From: Kingdonia uniflora
Lineage: Eukaryota; Streptophyta; Magnoliopsida; Ranunculales; Circaeasteraceae
Assembly (NCBI GenBank): GCA_014058105.1
Contig: JACGCM010000786.1
Location: forward strand, 620,001-684,000
Direction of reading: 5' to 3'
DNA length: 64,000 nt
Of this stretch, positions 1 through 11,069 are shown one piece after another. Under the pieces are notes generated by a model. The model saw nothing but the letters and a program-made list of their open reading frames with translations. It had not been told where the DNA came from and made no database searches. A program made the position numbers and the translations under genes. The first letter of the stretch is position 1; every line of letters begins with the position of its first letter.

Positions 1-898
1 CAGGAATTGGTGAATATATCATTCATTAAACACTACAAGCATGATTGTCAAGGGAAATGGCTTCTATCAAGTGACGACAATACGAATATGTCAGCATACA
101 CAATCTCTAGGCATGTCATTTAGTTTGCTGAATCTATCTTGAGATTGAAGTATTTCAAAATCAAAGGCAAATCACAGCCTAATATCTCTGAATATGCACG
201 GCATTTATCACTTGATTGTAAGAATGTTACTTCAGCTTTATTCCGGAAGTTCTACGACTCAAAATACTTACATACGTTTATGATTCTAGCCGATCCGTCT
301 CTTAAACATGTAATGTACTCACAGTTCCTTCCTAACCTGTTTCTTAAGCTGACACATTTACGTGTTTTAGATTTAAGCAAAACTAATCTTTGTGAGTTGC
401 TTGAGTCAATAGGCAATTTAAGACATCTGCGTTTCCTCGACCTGTCTTACAACTGTATTGAAGCTTTACCTAAGTCATTGAGTACATTGTACCTGCTCCA
501 AACACTCAAGATTAGAGGATGCATGGACCTCTTGCAACTTCCAGAAGACATGGAAAACCTACAGAATCTACGCCATTTTGATATCGGTATTGATGATCTA
601 CACATTGACATACCAACAGGGATTGGGAAAATAACCGGTCTCCAAAAACTAAGTACGTTTTGTCTGGGAAACGATGGTAGAATCGGGATGTTGAAGAATT
701 TGGTAAACCTCCGAGGCCAACTTGTTATTACAGGGTTTGATAAATTGCTGAATGCGGAAGAGGCCAAGGAGGCGAGGTTGTATAATAAACCGTACTTTTA
801 TAGGTTAGTGCTTGTGTGGAATTCTTTGCACAAAGATACCGAAGCTGCAAAAGATATGCTTACAGGCTTTCAACCACATGCAAATGTTAGAGAGTTAA
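1..898 (+). pseudogene. NLR fragment (C-terminal winged helix to mid-LRR), broken
   Basis: Translation gives the end of the NB-ARC/winged-helix region followed by leucine-rich repeats (motifs such as LRVLDLSKTNL and LRFLDLSYN). It is almost the same sequence as residues of about 287-585 of the NLR encoded on the opposite strand at 54431-56884, so the two are inverted paralogues. The reading frame has an in-frame TAG at 121-123, just after the HVI of the degenerate MHD region, and a one-codon deletion beside it. The ATG at 139 only restarts after this stop and is not a real start. The gene runs off the left edge of the window and is cut at 898 by the 5' LTR of a Copia element, so the last 50 residues of the long open frame are LTR-encoded. 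The remainder of the LRR does not reappear after the element. Family knowledge: CC-NLRs are intracellular immune receptors; this copy is inferred to be non-functional. Confidence 0.88.
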
Positions 899-1392
899 TG
901 TTGGAATTTTACTTAAACTTCCTTTGGGCTTGGGCTAGCCTAATCTTTTTTCTTTTAGGTTATCCACTTGGGCTTGAGTTTTGGACTCTTGCTTGGTCTT
1001 TCCACCATCTTGAAGTGAACCTAATCTTTAGGATCACTACTCCTCTTTACTAAAGGAAAAGAGTTGTTGCAAACTTCTTATGACGAAAATAAATGAAAAG
1101 AGCTGTTGCATCTTCCCTTTAAATACCCTTTGTTATACCATCTTCAAACACAGAAAAAAGGAACAGTTCATTCATCTCTCTCTCTAACTTCATTTACGGT
1201 TTACCTGAGGTGCATACTTACTATTTTACGTAGACTTTCAGGATAACTAAAGCTACTGTATACGTTACGCTCGTTGTATCCTGGAAGAGATCAGACCTTC
1301 GTTGCCTTACCCGAGGTAGGTCGAAATACTCTTTAAAGAGAATGCGACCCACGCCTCGAGCTATCACTGTTTTGCTATCTCTTTTTGTTACA
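899..1392 (+). repeat. 5' LTR of copia A
   Basis: Starts TGTTGGAATT and can be ended at TTGTTACA (1385-1392), giving TG...CA termini and about 494 bp. It aligns with 7008-7478 and, reversed, with about 2150-2655. A TATA-like stretch (TTTAAATACCC) lies at about 1120. The last ~80 bases include a polypyrimidine-rich leader start. The exact 3' boundary is uncertain because the 3' LTR is truncated. Confidence 0.8.
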
Positions 1393-1971
1393 GGCGCTGT
1401 TCATTACGTCTTTTTTGTTAACTGCATGTTACCGGTGTCGTTTCTTGCTATTGAAACTGCTCTTTCTTGCTATTGAAACTGCTCTTTCTTGCCTCCGGTT
1501 TACTGCTGCTGCCTCCTGTACTTGCTGCTGTTTGCCGGAGTACAAACTGCGCTGCTGCTAGTAGAAACAGCCTGTTATTGCTGCTGAAACTGCTTCTGAA
1601 ATCTGCCTGAAACTGTGCAGAAATCTGTCTGAAGCTGCGCTGAAATTGCTGCTGAAACTGCCTTTCTCGTGCTGAAATCTGCCTGTTTCGTGAGCTAAAA
1701 CCTGCCTGTTCTTGCACTGCAAATCAGACCTGATGCTGTTTGTTATTTGCTGTTAACTCGCTGCTGTTACAACTGTGTTACTGTCGTTATTCGCTGCAAA
1801 GAAAACTTGGTTCGTGCTTGTTGTTGCTTCCTATAAACTCATGTTACTGTTGCTGCTTACACTAGTTGTTGCTTTACACTTCCTCTGCTAAAAGTTTCAA
1901 GTGGGAAAGCTATATTACAGGTTCATAAGATTATATTTTTACAATTTTAAAGAGTATTTATTTCCTGTAAT
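1393..1971 (+). other. Untranslated leader of copia A, CTG/CTGAAA-rich
   Basis: Between the 5' LTR and the gag start the sequence is low-complexity, with many CTGCTG and CTGAAACTG motifs and repeated TTTCTTGC(T/C) units. The open frame on the minus strand here is Gln/Arg/Ser-rich and is a composition artefact. The first 60 or so bases reappear inverted at about 2092-2150. Confidence 0.7.
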
Positions 1972-3160
1972 ATGGCTCTTTCTTCTGAAGTGTTGAAGTT
2001 TGATTCTAACAAACCTTCCAAGTTTGATGGTCTCAACTTCAAGAGGTGGAAGAACAAAATGTTATTTTATCTCACGCTTCAAGAAATGGCAGTTTTAGTA
2101 GCAAGAAACGACACCTGTAACATGCAGTTAACACTACGTAATGAATAGCGTCTGCAACAAAAAGAGATAGCAGAACAGTGATAACTCGAGGCGTGGGTTG
2201 CACTCTCTTTAAAAAATATTTTAACCTACCTCGGGTAAGGCAACGAATGTCTGATCTCTTCCAGGATACAACAAGTGTAATGTATACAGTAGCTTCAGTT
2301 ATCCCGGAAGTCTACGTAAAAGAGTAAGTATGCACCTCAGGTAAACCGTAAATAAAGTTAGAGAAAGAGAGATATGAATGAACTGGTTTTTTTTTTTCTG
2401 TGCTTGAAGGTAGTATAACAAAAGGTATTTAAAGGGAAGATGTAACAACTATTTTCCTTTATTTTTTGTCAGAAGAAGTTTGAACTCTTGAACTAGTAAA
2501 GAGGAGATATAATCTTAAAGATTAGGTCTACTTCAAGTTGGTGGAAAGACTAAGCAAGAGTCCAGAACTCAAGCCCAATTGGATAACCTAAAAGAAAAAA
2601 GATTAGGCTAGCCCAAGCCGAAAGGAAGTTTAAGTAAAATTCCAACAATCCCCCACTTTTAAAAAACTTCCATAAAGAAAAAGGAACAGTTCATTCAGGC
2701 TGATTTCAAATGCCGTAATTTCATTCTGAACGGTTTAGCGGACGAACTGTACGATTACTATATGCAGTCCGAATCTGCAAAAACCGTTTGGGATGCATTA
2801 CAGAAGAAGTATGAAGTATGATACGGAAGAGGCAAGCTCTAAAAAGTTTGTTGTAAGCTGATATCTCAAGTTCAATATGGTCGACGATAAGTCGGTAATT
2901 TCCCAATCACATGAGTTCAACGAATTGCGCATGAGATCGTGTCCGAAGGGATACCTCTTGATGAACAATTTCAGGTTGCCGTGATGATTAACAAATTACC
3001 GCTAAATTGGAAAGATTATAAAAATATCCTACGACACAAGTCAAAAGAACTTACCATGGAGAACTTGATTACTTGTCTTAGGGTTGAAGAAGAATCTAGA
3101 AAACAAGACCTGAAAGAGGAAATCCTTTTGGTTCAAGCCAAAGGAAGGTCCATCTGAAAC
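1972..3160 (+). pseudogene. Copia A gag, interrupted
   Basis: A plausible gag start is the ATG at 1972, encoding SKFDGLNFKRWKNKM, the classic N-terminal motif of Copia Gag in plants. After about 40 codons the frame enters an inverted LTR segment (about 2092-2692). Gag resumes at about 2695 with RNFILNGLADELYDYYMQ and later motifs (LPLNWKDYKNILRHK). In the second half there are stops at about 2820-2900 and a frameshift, so the open part is 2939-3157. Gag would form the capsid of the virus-like particle. This copy cannot make one. Confidence 0.8.
2092..2692 (-). repeat. Inverted PPT-LTR-leader segment inside copia A gag
   Basis: Read on the minus strand, this segment contains the polypurine tract and preceding bases (from about 2668 down), a full LTR beginning TGTTGGAATT (about 2648), and the first bases of the leader (to about 2092). 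PPT, one LTR and leader are contiguous in that order, as expected from a one-LTR circle or from the junction of a tandem array. It breaks gag between its RWKNKM and NYILNGL-type motifs. The right edge shares the GGAACAGTTCATTCA motif with the LTR itself. Confidence 0.82.
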
Positions 3161-3311
3161 CTAAAGGGAAACCTTTCAAGGCTAAAAATGACGGTAATTG
3201 GAACAACTGTCCTAACGGTAGTAATCCGAATAACCGTCAGAAATATGGACACTAGAATCCTAATAAATGAACGAACCAACAATCCCCACCATATAACGGA
3301 ACAGTTTCTAT

Positions 3312-6300
3312 ATGTGCTTCAACTGTAACAAGCTTGAACACATATCTAGAAACTGCCGGAACCGCAAACCTATTGCTCAGGCTAACGCTACCGAAGAGCC
3401 CTTAGTAGCTATGATCACAGAGATCAACATGGTCGGTGAACCGACGGGTGGTGGGCTGATACGGGCGCTTCTAGGCATGTATGCTATGAACGCAATTGGT
3501 TCAAGATCTACAAGGAGACTGAAGACCAGAAGGTGCTACTTGGGGATTCCCATTGCACCAAAGTGCTAGGCACTGGAGATGTTGAACAAGTATTTACTTC
3601 TGGAAGGACAGTGACTCTGAAGGATGTGATGTACATACCTGAAATTAGGAAAAATCTTGTTTCTGGCTATCTTCTCAACAAGGCAGGATTTCAGCAGACC
3701 ATTGGGTCTGATCAATACATTTTGACTAAGGGTGGGGTTTTTGTAGGAAAGGGTTTTGCTTGTAATGGAATGTTTAAGATGAGTATTAAAATGAATAAAT
3801 CTGCTTCTGCTTACTTGTTGTCTTATTTTAATATTTGGCACTCTAGACTATGTCATGTTAATAAAAAGTTAGTATACAATATGAGTAAACTTGCCATGAT
3901 CCCTAAAGTAGATTTAAATGATTTTGATAGATGTCAATCTTGTAGTCAAGCTAAGATTACTAAAACCTCACATAAAAATGTTGTAAAGGAATCGCAACTT
4001 TTGGACTTAGTACAACATTTGTGAAATTGACGGAACACTCACTCGAAATGATAAAAGATATTTTATAAATTTTATAGATGATCATTCAAACTATACTCAA
4101 GTTTACCTGATGCGTCACAAAAGTGAAACTATAGATATGTTTAGAACATATGTAACAGAGGTTAAAAATCAGTTTGATAAAAGCATTAAAAGATTTCGTA
4201 GTGATAAAGGAACAGAGTATGATTCACATGAATTTCAAAACTTGTATGAATCCTTGGGGATTATACATAAAACTATTGCTTCTTATTCTCCAGAATCTAA
4301 CGGTAAAGCTGAACGCAAAAATAGAACTTACACTGAATCGATAGTTGCTATATTAATTAGTTCTGGATCACCTAAATCTTTATGGGGTGAAGCATTATTA
4401 TCTGTTTGCCATGTTTTAAACCGTATTCCTCATATCACATATGAATTGTCACTTTATAAAATTTGGAGAAAAAGAAAACCTAATGTTAGCTATTTTAAAA
4501 TTTGGGGTTGTTTAGCCTATATTCGAAAATCTAATCCTAAACGGATAAAACTAGCTAGTAGAGCTTTAGAATGTGTTTTCATTGGTTATGCTATTAACAA
4601 TAAAGCTTACAGGTTTCTTGATATTAAGGATAATGCTATCATTGAATCACTTGATGGCAATTTCTTTGAGGATAAATTTCCCTACTTACTGAGGGACAGT
4701 GGGGGTAGTAGTGAGGGTTCTCAACCTTCTACATCTTCGACCCCTAATGTACTCAAGTAAAAGTTCTTAAAGCTGTTGATTCTCATGATACAGACCCAGA
4801 AGTTCGTAGAGGTAAACGTTTAAAGATTGCTAAGGATTTTGGTAATGATTATGTTGTACATACCTTAGAATCTGACCCCAATACTATCAGGGAAACGTTA
4901 ACCTCAAGTGATGCTGATTTGTGGCAAGTGGCCATTGATAATGAAATGGATTCACTTATTACAAATGAAACTTGAGATTTAGTTAACCTACCTCCTGGTA
5001 GTCGTTCTATTGGGTGTAAATGGATATTAAAGAGAAAACTTAAACTAGATGGTACTATAGATAAATATAAGGCTAGACTTGTAGCAAAGGGATATGCGCA
5101 AAAGGAAAATATTGATTTCTTCGACACATATTCCCCAGTTACTCGTGTGACAACCATTATAGTATTATTGGCCGTTGTTGCCGTACACGATTTGATTATT
5201 CACCAAATGGATGTAAAAACTATTTTTTTAAATGGAGAGCTTGAAGAGAAATTATATATGGATTAGCCTGAAGATTTTGTGATATCTGGTGATGAACACA
5301 AAGTTTGCAAGCTGAACAAGACTATACGGTCTAAAGCAAGCTCCAAAACAGTGGCACGACAGGGTCGACCAATTACTTCTTTCAAATGGTTTTAAGATTA
5401 ACGTTGTTGATAAATGCCTATATTATAACGTATATGGTGAAAGTTGTATTATGATATGTCTTTACGTTGGTGATTTACTTATTTTTGATTTTACTTTTGA
5501 TATCATTTTAGAAACCAAAAACATGCTTACTAATAATTTTGATATGAAGGACCTAGGTAAGGCTAGTGTAATTTTAGGAATGAAGATCACACACACAGAC
5601 ACTGGTATTACTCTTGATCAATCTCATTACATTGAGAAGATCTTAAAGAAGTACAAATATTTTGATCGTAGACCTGTTTGTACTCCTTGTGATACACAAG
5701 TTAAACTTTTAAAGAACTTGGGGGAAGCAGTTAGACAGAAAGAATACGCAAGTATTATTGGTAGCCTTCGCTATACTACGAACTGTACTAGACCCGATAT
5801 AGCTTATGATTTAGGGGTTCTATATAGATTCACAAGTAAACCAGGTTTGGCGCATTGGGGTGCTATTGATCGAGTTATGCGATACCTGAAAAGGACCATG
5901 AACTTGGGTTTACATTATCAGAAGTTTCCCGCGGTCCTTGATGGATTTAGCGATGTAGATTGGAACTCATTTTCGGATGATTCCAAAGCCACCAGCGGAT
6001 ACGTGTTTAGTATAGCTGGCGGGTTGGTTTCTTGGAAATCCAAGAAACAAACGATTCTAGCTCAATCGACTATGGAGTCTGAGTTAGTAGCACTAGCTGC
6101 AGCTAGTGAGGAGGCAAATTGGTTGAAAGACCTCTTATCTTATATTATTTTATGGAGTAGACCTATACCGCCAATTCTTATCCACTCAGATAGTACTGCT
6201 GTGATCGCCAGAGTACGAAACAATTACTATAATGGCAAGAAGTTAGCGATGCGTTGCAAGCACAATACGATGAGAGATTATCTCACATCTAGTACTGTTG

Positions 6301-6443
6301 CAGTTGATTTTGTAAGATCGGAAAACAACTTGACAGATCCTTTGATAAAAGGACTGTCTCGTGACAAAGTTTGGAGCGTATCTTTAGGGATGGGGTTAAA
6401 GCCTATTATAGAATCACAAGTGGTAGGAACCCAACCTAAATGA
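3312..6443 (+). pseudogene. Copia A pol: zinc knuckle, protease, integrase, RT, RNase H (degenerate)
   Basis: Order of domains: CCHC zinc knuckle (CFNCNKLEHISRNC, about 3315-3356); aspartic protease DTGA at 3458-3469, in a different frame from the knuckle; GAG-pre-integrase (3533-4024, with WHSRLCH); integrase core with the acidic residues in FIDDHS, RSDKGTEY and NGKAERKN (about 4070-4330); reverse transcriptase (about 4850-5500); and RNase H (about 5930-6350, QSTMESELVAL). Defects: a stop at about 4974, a stop replacing a codon in the YMDQPEDF-like motif at about 5264, a frameshift before 5451, and the RT active site reads YVGD instead of YVDD. The 330-residue open frame at 5451-6443 covers the RT end and RNase H. 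Not functional. Confidence 0.9.
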
Positions 6444-7007
6444 CTGGAAATCCCAAGAAATAGGTTCAATAGGAAAAACAAATTATTGTGATATAAAATC
6501 ATGCAACTAGGAGCTTGTTACTCCAGAGTTAATCTCGTTGTACATACTGTATATATGCATGATATCTTGCAGCGACTGTGAGGCTGAGTTTCTTAAACTC
6601 TTAATGAGTTCTATATCTCATTCTTTGAGTAGGGTGTCTAGCTACAAGAACACTCTTAATAGACTCACCAAGGTGATTGTGAAAGTGCGGCCGCTTCCTA
6701 TGAGAATTAGGCTAAATTCTCTAAAGCCTTCACCTATACTGGGATTAAGCACATGGCCGAAATGTGCTGGCATTTAGATGTTGCACCTGGTAGGGTTGTA
6801 TGTGGTTTTTCTCACTGTATAAAAACGAATAATGAGTTCAAGACTCTGATCACTTATTATTCTTATACGTTGAAGATTGTCCACTACGTAAAGGTTCAAG
6901 TCTTAAAACACCTTTACTTAAGTACATCTATATATATCGAAACAATACTCTCGTTTTTTTTTTTTCTATCATTTCTCTTTTGTGGAAGTTTTTTAAAAGT
7001 GGGGGAT

Positions 7008-7478
7008 TGTTGAAATTTTACTTAAACTTCATTTGGGCTTGGGCTAGCATTATTTTTTTTCTTTTAGGTTATCCACTTGGGCTTGAGTTTTGGACTCTTG
7101 CTTGGTCTTTCCACCATCTTGAAGTGAACCTAATCTTTAGGATCACTACTCCTCTTTACTAAAGGAAAAGAGTTGTTGCAAACTTCTCCTGACGAAAATA
7201 AAGGAAAAGAGCTGTTGCATCTTCCCTTTAAATACCCTTTGTTATACCACCTTCAAACACAGAAAGAGGAACAGTTCATTCATCTCTCTCTCTAACTTCA
7301 TTTACGGTTTACCTTAGGTGCATACTTACTCCTTTACGTAGACTTCCGGGATAACTGAAGCTACTGTATACGTCACGCTCGTTGTATCCTGGAAGAGATC
7401 AGACCTTCGTTGCCTTGCCCGAGGTAGGTCGAAATACTCTTTAAAGAGAGTGCGACCTACGCCTCGGGCTATTACTGA
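7008..7478 (+). repeat. 3' LTR of copia A, truncated
   Basis: Begins TGTTGAAATT right after the polypurine tract and follows the 5' LTR closely until GGCTAT at about 7476. From there the sequence matches a dispersed repeat also present at 43390-43410 and 53160-53190. The missing end and the absent NLR continuation indicate a deletion across the right border. Confidence 0.85.
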
Positions 7479-7960
7479 AACAAAAGGCCGCAAGTGATGT
7501 TTACTCATGTTTGTTTCAAGGAAAGCCTGAATTCTGGAATTTTCTTTTTCCAGCACTCTAGTTTTAGTTTCCCTGAAATTGGTTTCCACTGTAGCTTCAG
7601 TCATGGAAAAAGTTAAAATATTGTCGGAAATTTACTGTGTTTGTATACCACTTCATTTTTGTGGTGAAGATAGTGTCAACAATGACAGTAATTGAACCCT
7701 ATTTGTATCTTCATATTTCATGTAGTGCTCAAAACTAATTACACAACAAAACTTGTAATCTCATACTTAATTGAAATGCCCTGTTTGAACTTGAAAGGTG
7801 AAGAATTAAACAAATTCTGTTCGAATTGCTTACATACACATTATAGGGAGAAATGACAAAAAAAAATAAAAAAATTGAAACTGATACTATCATTAAAGTT
7901 TACATATGGTGGCATAAGTTCATAAGTTTTCGCAAGTGACCTTGCTAACCCGGTGCAAGT
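7479..7960 (-). repeat. Dispersed repeat, inverted copy of 41757-43410
   Basis: On the reverse strand this segment matches 43100-43410 and then 41757-41960, skipping the 1.09-kb TIR element at 42013-43105. It therefore shows the state of that locus before the insertion. Its first ~140 bp (AAACAAAAGGCCGCAAG onward) also match 53190-53001. The two short open frames here have no recognisable protein. Next to an NLR copy on both sides of the window, the repeat seems to travel with the NLR duplication. From 7961 to 8170 I see nothing recognisable. Confidence 0.75.
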
Positions 7961-8170
7961 CTCTAAATGCAATCGAGGGCCCTGCATCAGCTCAAACTCT
8001 GGCAGAGACCTTTCACTTCTTAACAAAACAACAAAAATTTTCTTAAGATAACAAGTTCTTGGAGACCGTCACTTACCCACAGTGCATTAGTTAATCCAGA
8101 ATGGCGAGTGGATGCTTCCTTCATACTTGCAATCTCTCTTTTCTCACATGAATGGTGAGTGGGTGCTTCC

Positions 8171-10003
8171 TTCATACTTGCAACTCCGACTGCGGTTATG
8201 GTTGGTACAGGAGTTGGAGCTTCTCAAGGTGTACTTATTAAAGGAGGACATGCATTGGAGAGTGCACACAAGGTCTGCATCAAATATCTTGTATTTATTT
8301 AAGATTTTTTCAAGTCAGGTAGAATTATTTTTCAAGTCGGAATCTACTTTACACTTGAAATTATTATAAGATCCATTTCAAATGGTCTTACTTTTACTTT
8401 CTAATCAAGTTCTAGTGCATATTTTAAGTATGTAAGACTATTACATTCAGCTTATCTTTTCAGGTTAATTGTATTGTATTTGACAAGATGGGAACCCTTA
8501 CCATTGGAAAGCCATTAGTTGTAGACACAAAGCTCTTTCATAATATGGTGCTTCGCGATTTCTATGAATTGGTTGCTGCAACTGAGGTCAGTCCGCATCT
8601 CTTTGCTATTTTATTAGCTTAGAAAAGTCAGATATGTAAGTAAGACATAACTATGTTATATTGAGAAATAGTTCACAACTCTCGAACAAATCAAACAACT
8701 AAATTCGAAATAATTAATGAAGAAAACATAACTATTCTATTTGGGATGATTTACTTTGATTTAGCCACTTTGTGTTTTTATTTTGTTCTTGCATATTCCC
8801 TCTTGGGCTCCCGGACTTCGTTCGTAATTAATATACTACTATATTTTGACCTCTTTAAGAAAAAGTAGTGTAGAAATAAGATGAATATTTGAGTAAAGGT
8901 GGAGGCCACAGGTCTATCTGAAGGTTAGCCTAGGCTATTTCTTTCTCTTGTAAGAATAAGTCTATCTGATGTGACACGGGTCGCATGATCGTCTTTCACC
9001 CCGCTCGGGTTTGAGCATATTATAGTTTGATCATTGCTGGAGTCGTTTTACAATTTTATTTCCTCTATTGTTGGTTTAGTAGGATTGAGAGAGATCTTCC
9101 AGGAGAGATTCTAGGGAGATAATTAGGGGTTTATAGAATAAAAGCAGGGAGGTGGTGTGATTGTTCTTTGGTTGTTGAAGTTGAAACTTTAGTTTTGAGT
9201 TGAAATTATGTTAAATTAGTTTGTTTTTGTCGTTAGTTTTGTTATTCATTGGCGTAGAATTGAAACGGTTCCGCTTCCGCGCCGTATTCTCGTTACTATC
9301 TGCCTTAAGACCAACAAGACCAAAATTTTGGCTGCTTAAAAAGGATAGCTTACTGAATATTCCTGAACCTGCACTAGACTGTTACCTGCTGATCCGAGCT
9401 AAAACTCAGCAATCAATGTAAAAAAAATCTTCGAACCAATGTGAGAAAGATGCCTTTATTTTCTTTACCATGGAAGAATAGCCATTTACCATTGTTTCGT
9501 CTGTTAGGTTCTAACAAGCTTTATTCCTATTGATATAGCAATTTCTCATGAATGTCGGAAAATCTATGCCGAGTCATTCAAATTTCCATCTCAATTTAAC
9601 AAGATCATTTAAGCTTCAATCATCCAATTTCCTTTCAAGTTAACTATGCAAAATTGCAAATCAGTATTGTGGATATTGAATGCTGTAATTTCATTAGGTG
9701 AATAGCGAACACCCAGTACCAAAGGCCGTTATCGAGTATGCCAAGAAGTTCAGAGAAGAGGATGAGCACCATATCTGACCAGAAGCACGTGATTTTGTTT
9801 CCATTACAGGCCACGGTGTGAAAGCCACAGTTCAAAACAGAGAAATAATTGTGGGAAACAAGAGTCTAATGTTGGAATCCAAAATTCCCCTTCCAGTCGA
9901 AGCGGAGGAAGTCTTAGTAGAAGCTGAAATAAAGGCATATACTGGAATTTTGGTATCTGTAGACAGAAAAGTCGTTGGAATTTTGGTATTTTGGGATTTG
10001 CAT
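8171..10003 (+). pseudogene. HMA5-like: HMA5-like P1B copper ATPase pseudogene (central exons)
   Basis: Three exon remnants keep intron borders: 8171-8272 ([14 protein letters not shown], the loop after the CPC metal-binding helix), 8464-8586 (the phosphorylation domain) and 9698-10003 (SITGHGVKATV and TGILVSVDRKVVGIL, the nucleotide-binding domain). This is the P1B-type heavy-metal ATPase family; the wording VNCIVFDK...GKP and YELVAATE resembles plant HMA5, which exports copper. Defects: the CPC helix is not recognisable and is preceded by a roughly 55-bp local duplication (8105-8180); the invariant DKTGT phosphorylation motif reads DKMGT; there is an in-frame TGA at 9776-9778; the frame collapses after 10003. 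N-terminal metal-binding domains and the C-terminal membrane helices are absent. A dead fragment. Confidence 0.85.
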
Positions 10004-10435
10004 GATATGCTGATACATGGCTCCGTTTGTTATTCTCAGTGATTTTGCCCAAGGATGGAGAGATGCCATCACCAAAAATCACATTCTACATGAAGATTAA
10101 CTTCTACAATTTTTTTTTTACCCGAAGTCAAAAGAAAATCGAGCTAGCAAGTTAAGTTTATTTTTTTAACAATCTGATACTCATTCCCTCACTCTTTTAT
10201 TTTATTTCTTCCACTTTTTGCTTACATAACTTGTTTGTACATATTGCTACTAGATTGACTTGTAGATTTAGATAACATTTTCTATCAGATGACGTTCTTT
10301 TCAATTCTTCTGAAGCCTCCAATAAGAATAACATTAGCAGTTCAGTGGGTAGAGGAACCCTAATAATAAACATTATAGTAAAAAGAAAATTGGGTTATAC
10401 CTCCACCTATGATAATATTAAGGAAATTGAAGTGT

Positions 10436-10501
10436 AACCCTTATTCACCTATAAAAAAACCAGCTTAAAAAAAAAAAAAAAAAAAAAAAACCCTTATTCA
10501 C
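10436..10501. mobile_element. Tiny poly-A retroposed insert with 13-bp target duplication
   Basis: AACCCTTATTCAC occurs at 10436-10448 and again at 10489-10501. Between the two lie 40 bases ending in an unbroken run of A. Short duplicated flanks plus a terminal A-run are the signature of LINE-machinery retroposition. The cargo upstream of the A-run is only about 15 bases (CTATAAAAAAACCAGCTT), so this is a heavily 5'-truncated event. Confidence 0.6.
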
Positions 10502-10523
10502 TAGTGCTATATAAAAATAATTC

Positions 10524-11069
10524 TTATAAACCACACATATTACAGAGCTTGTAACTTATATCTTCGATGAACCCAAAAAGTGCATATCTCCATGACTTCT
10601 TGAATGCAAAAATAGCATAGAAACCGCAAAATTCCACGACAAATCCAGGTGACAGGCTAACATAAAACCAATCTACCTCAGACTCTTCAGCATCTTCATC
10701 TCCTCCATTACCAACTTCAGTGCACTTCCTTATGAATGGAGGGCCACAAATACCAGGGTTCTCGATATAACTGGACTCGCCAAAGTTCTGAAGCTGGGTT
10801 CCAGAAGGAATTTTTCCGGACAAACTGTTGTATGACAAATTCAAGTAACCTAAAAATGTTAAACTTGACATGCTTGGAGGAATTTCACCTGAAAGATGGT
10901 TAGCCGAGAAATCTAGAGATTCCACTAAACTCAAGCTCCCTATTTTCTTTGGCATAATTCCTGTCAAGTTATTCTCCGATAAGTTCAACCATCGCAAACC
11001 CTTTAGACTTGTTATTTCTGAAGGTATATTTCCTGATAGGTTATTGCCTGAAGAGACATGGAAGTTCAT
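10524..11069 (-). pseudogene. LRR receptor-like protein, C-terminal fragment
   Basis: The 181-residue frame has extracellular-type LRRs (NNLSGNIPSEI, LRWLNLSENNLTG, LGYLNLSYNSLSGKIPSGT), then a cysteine-pair cap (NPGICGPPFIRKC), an acidic juxtamembrane stretch (about residues 122-132), a single membrane helix (about 136-158) and a short basic tail. This is the architecture of Cf/EIX-type receptor-like proteins, cell-surface immune receptors without a kinase. Such proteins have 20 or more LRRs; here only about three remain. The first residues (MNFHVSS) are not a natural start, and no further LRR can be read upstream (11070-11200), so it is a 5'-truncated relic. The membrane helix is degenerate but still hydrophobic. 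Confidence 0.8.

Larger units (their letters stand above)
899..7478 (+). mobile_element. Ty1/Copia LTR retrotransposon (copia A), degenerate
   Basis: The two outer LTRs are in direct orientation, at 899-1392 and 7008-7478. Between them lie gag, a zinc knuckle, protease, integrase, reverse transcriptase and RNase H in Copia order. A purine-rich tract (AAAAGTGGGGGA) lies immediately before the 3' LTR. No clear tRNA-Met primer site follows the 5' LTR. The element sits inside the LRR exon of the NLR fragment at 1-898. The 3' LTR stops about 20 bases or more short of the 5' LTR end and is joined to an unrelated dispersed repeat. No target duplication can therefore be matched, and the right junction is probably a later deletion. 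Coding capacity is destroyed by frameshifts, stops and an inverted insertion in gag. Confidence 0.92.

Noticed and set aside
139..1053. 304-residue frame as an NLR with a hydrophobic C-terminus
   Set aside because: The start follows an in-frame stop and the last 50 residues are encoded by the Copia LTR; the same tail recurs at 6980-7162.
1448..1717. 89-residue Gln/Arg/Ser-rich frame on the minus strand
   Set aside because: It is the reverse complement of the CTG-rich Copia leader and has biased composition with no homology-like motif.
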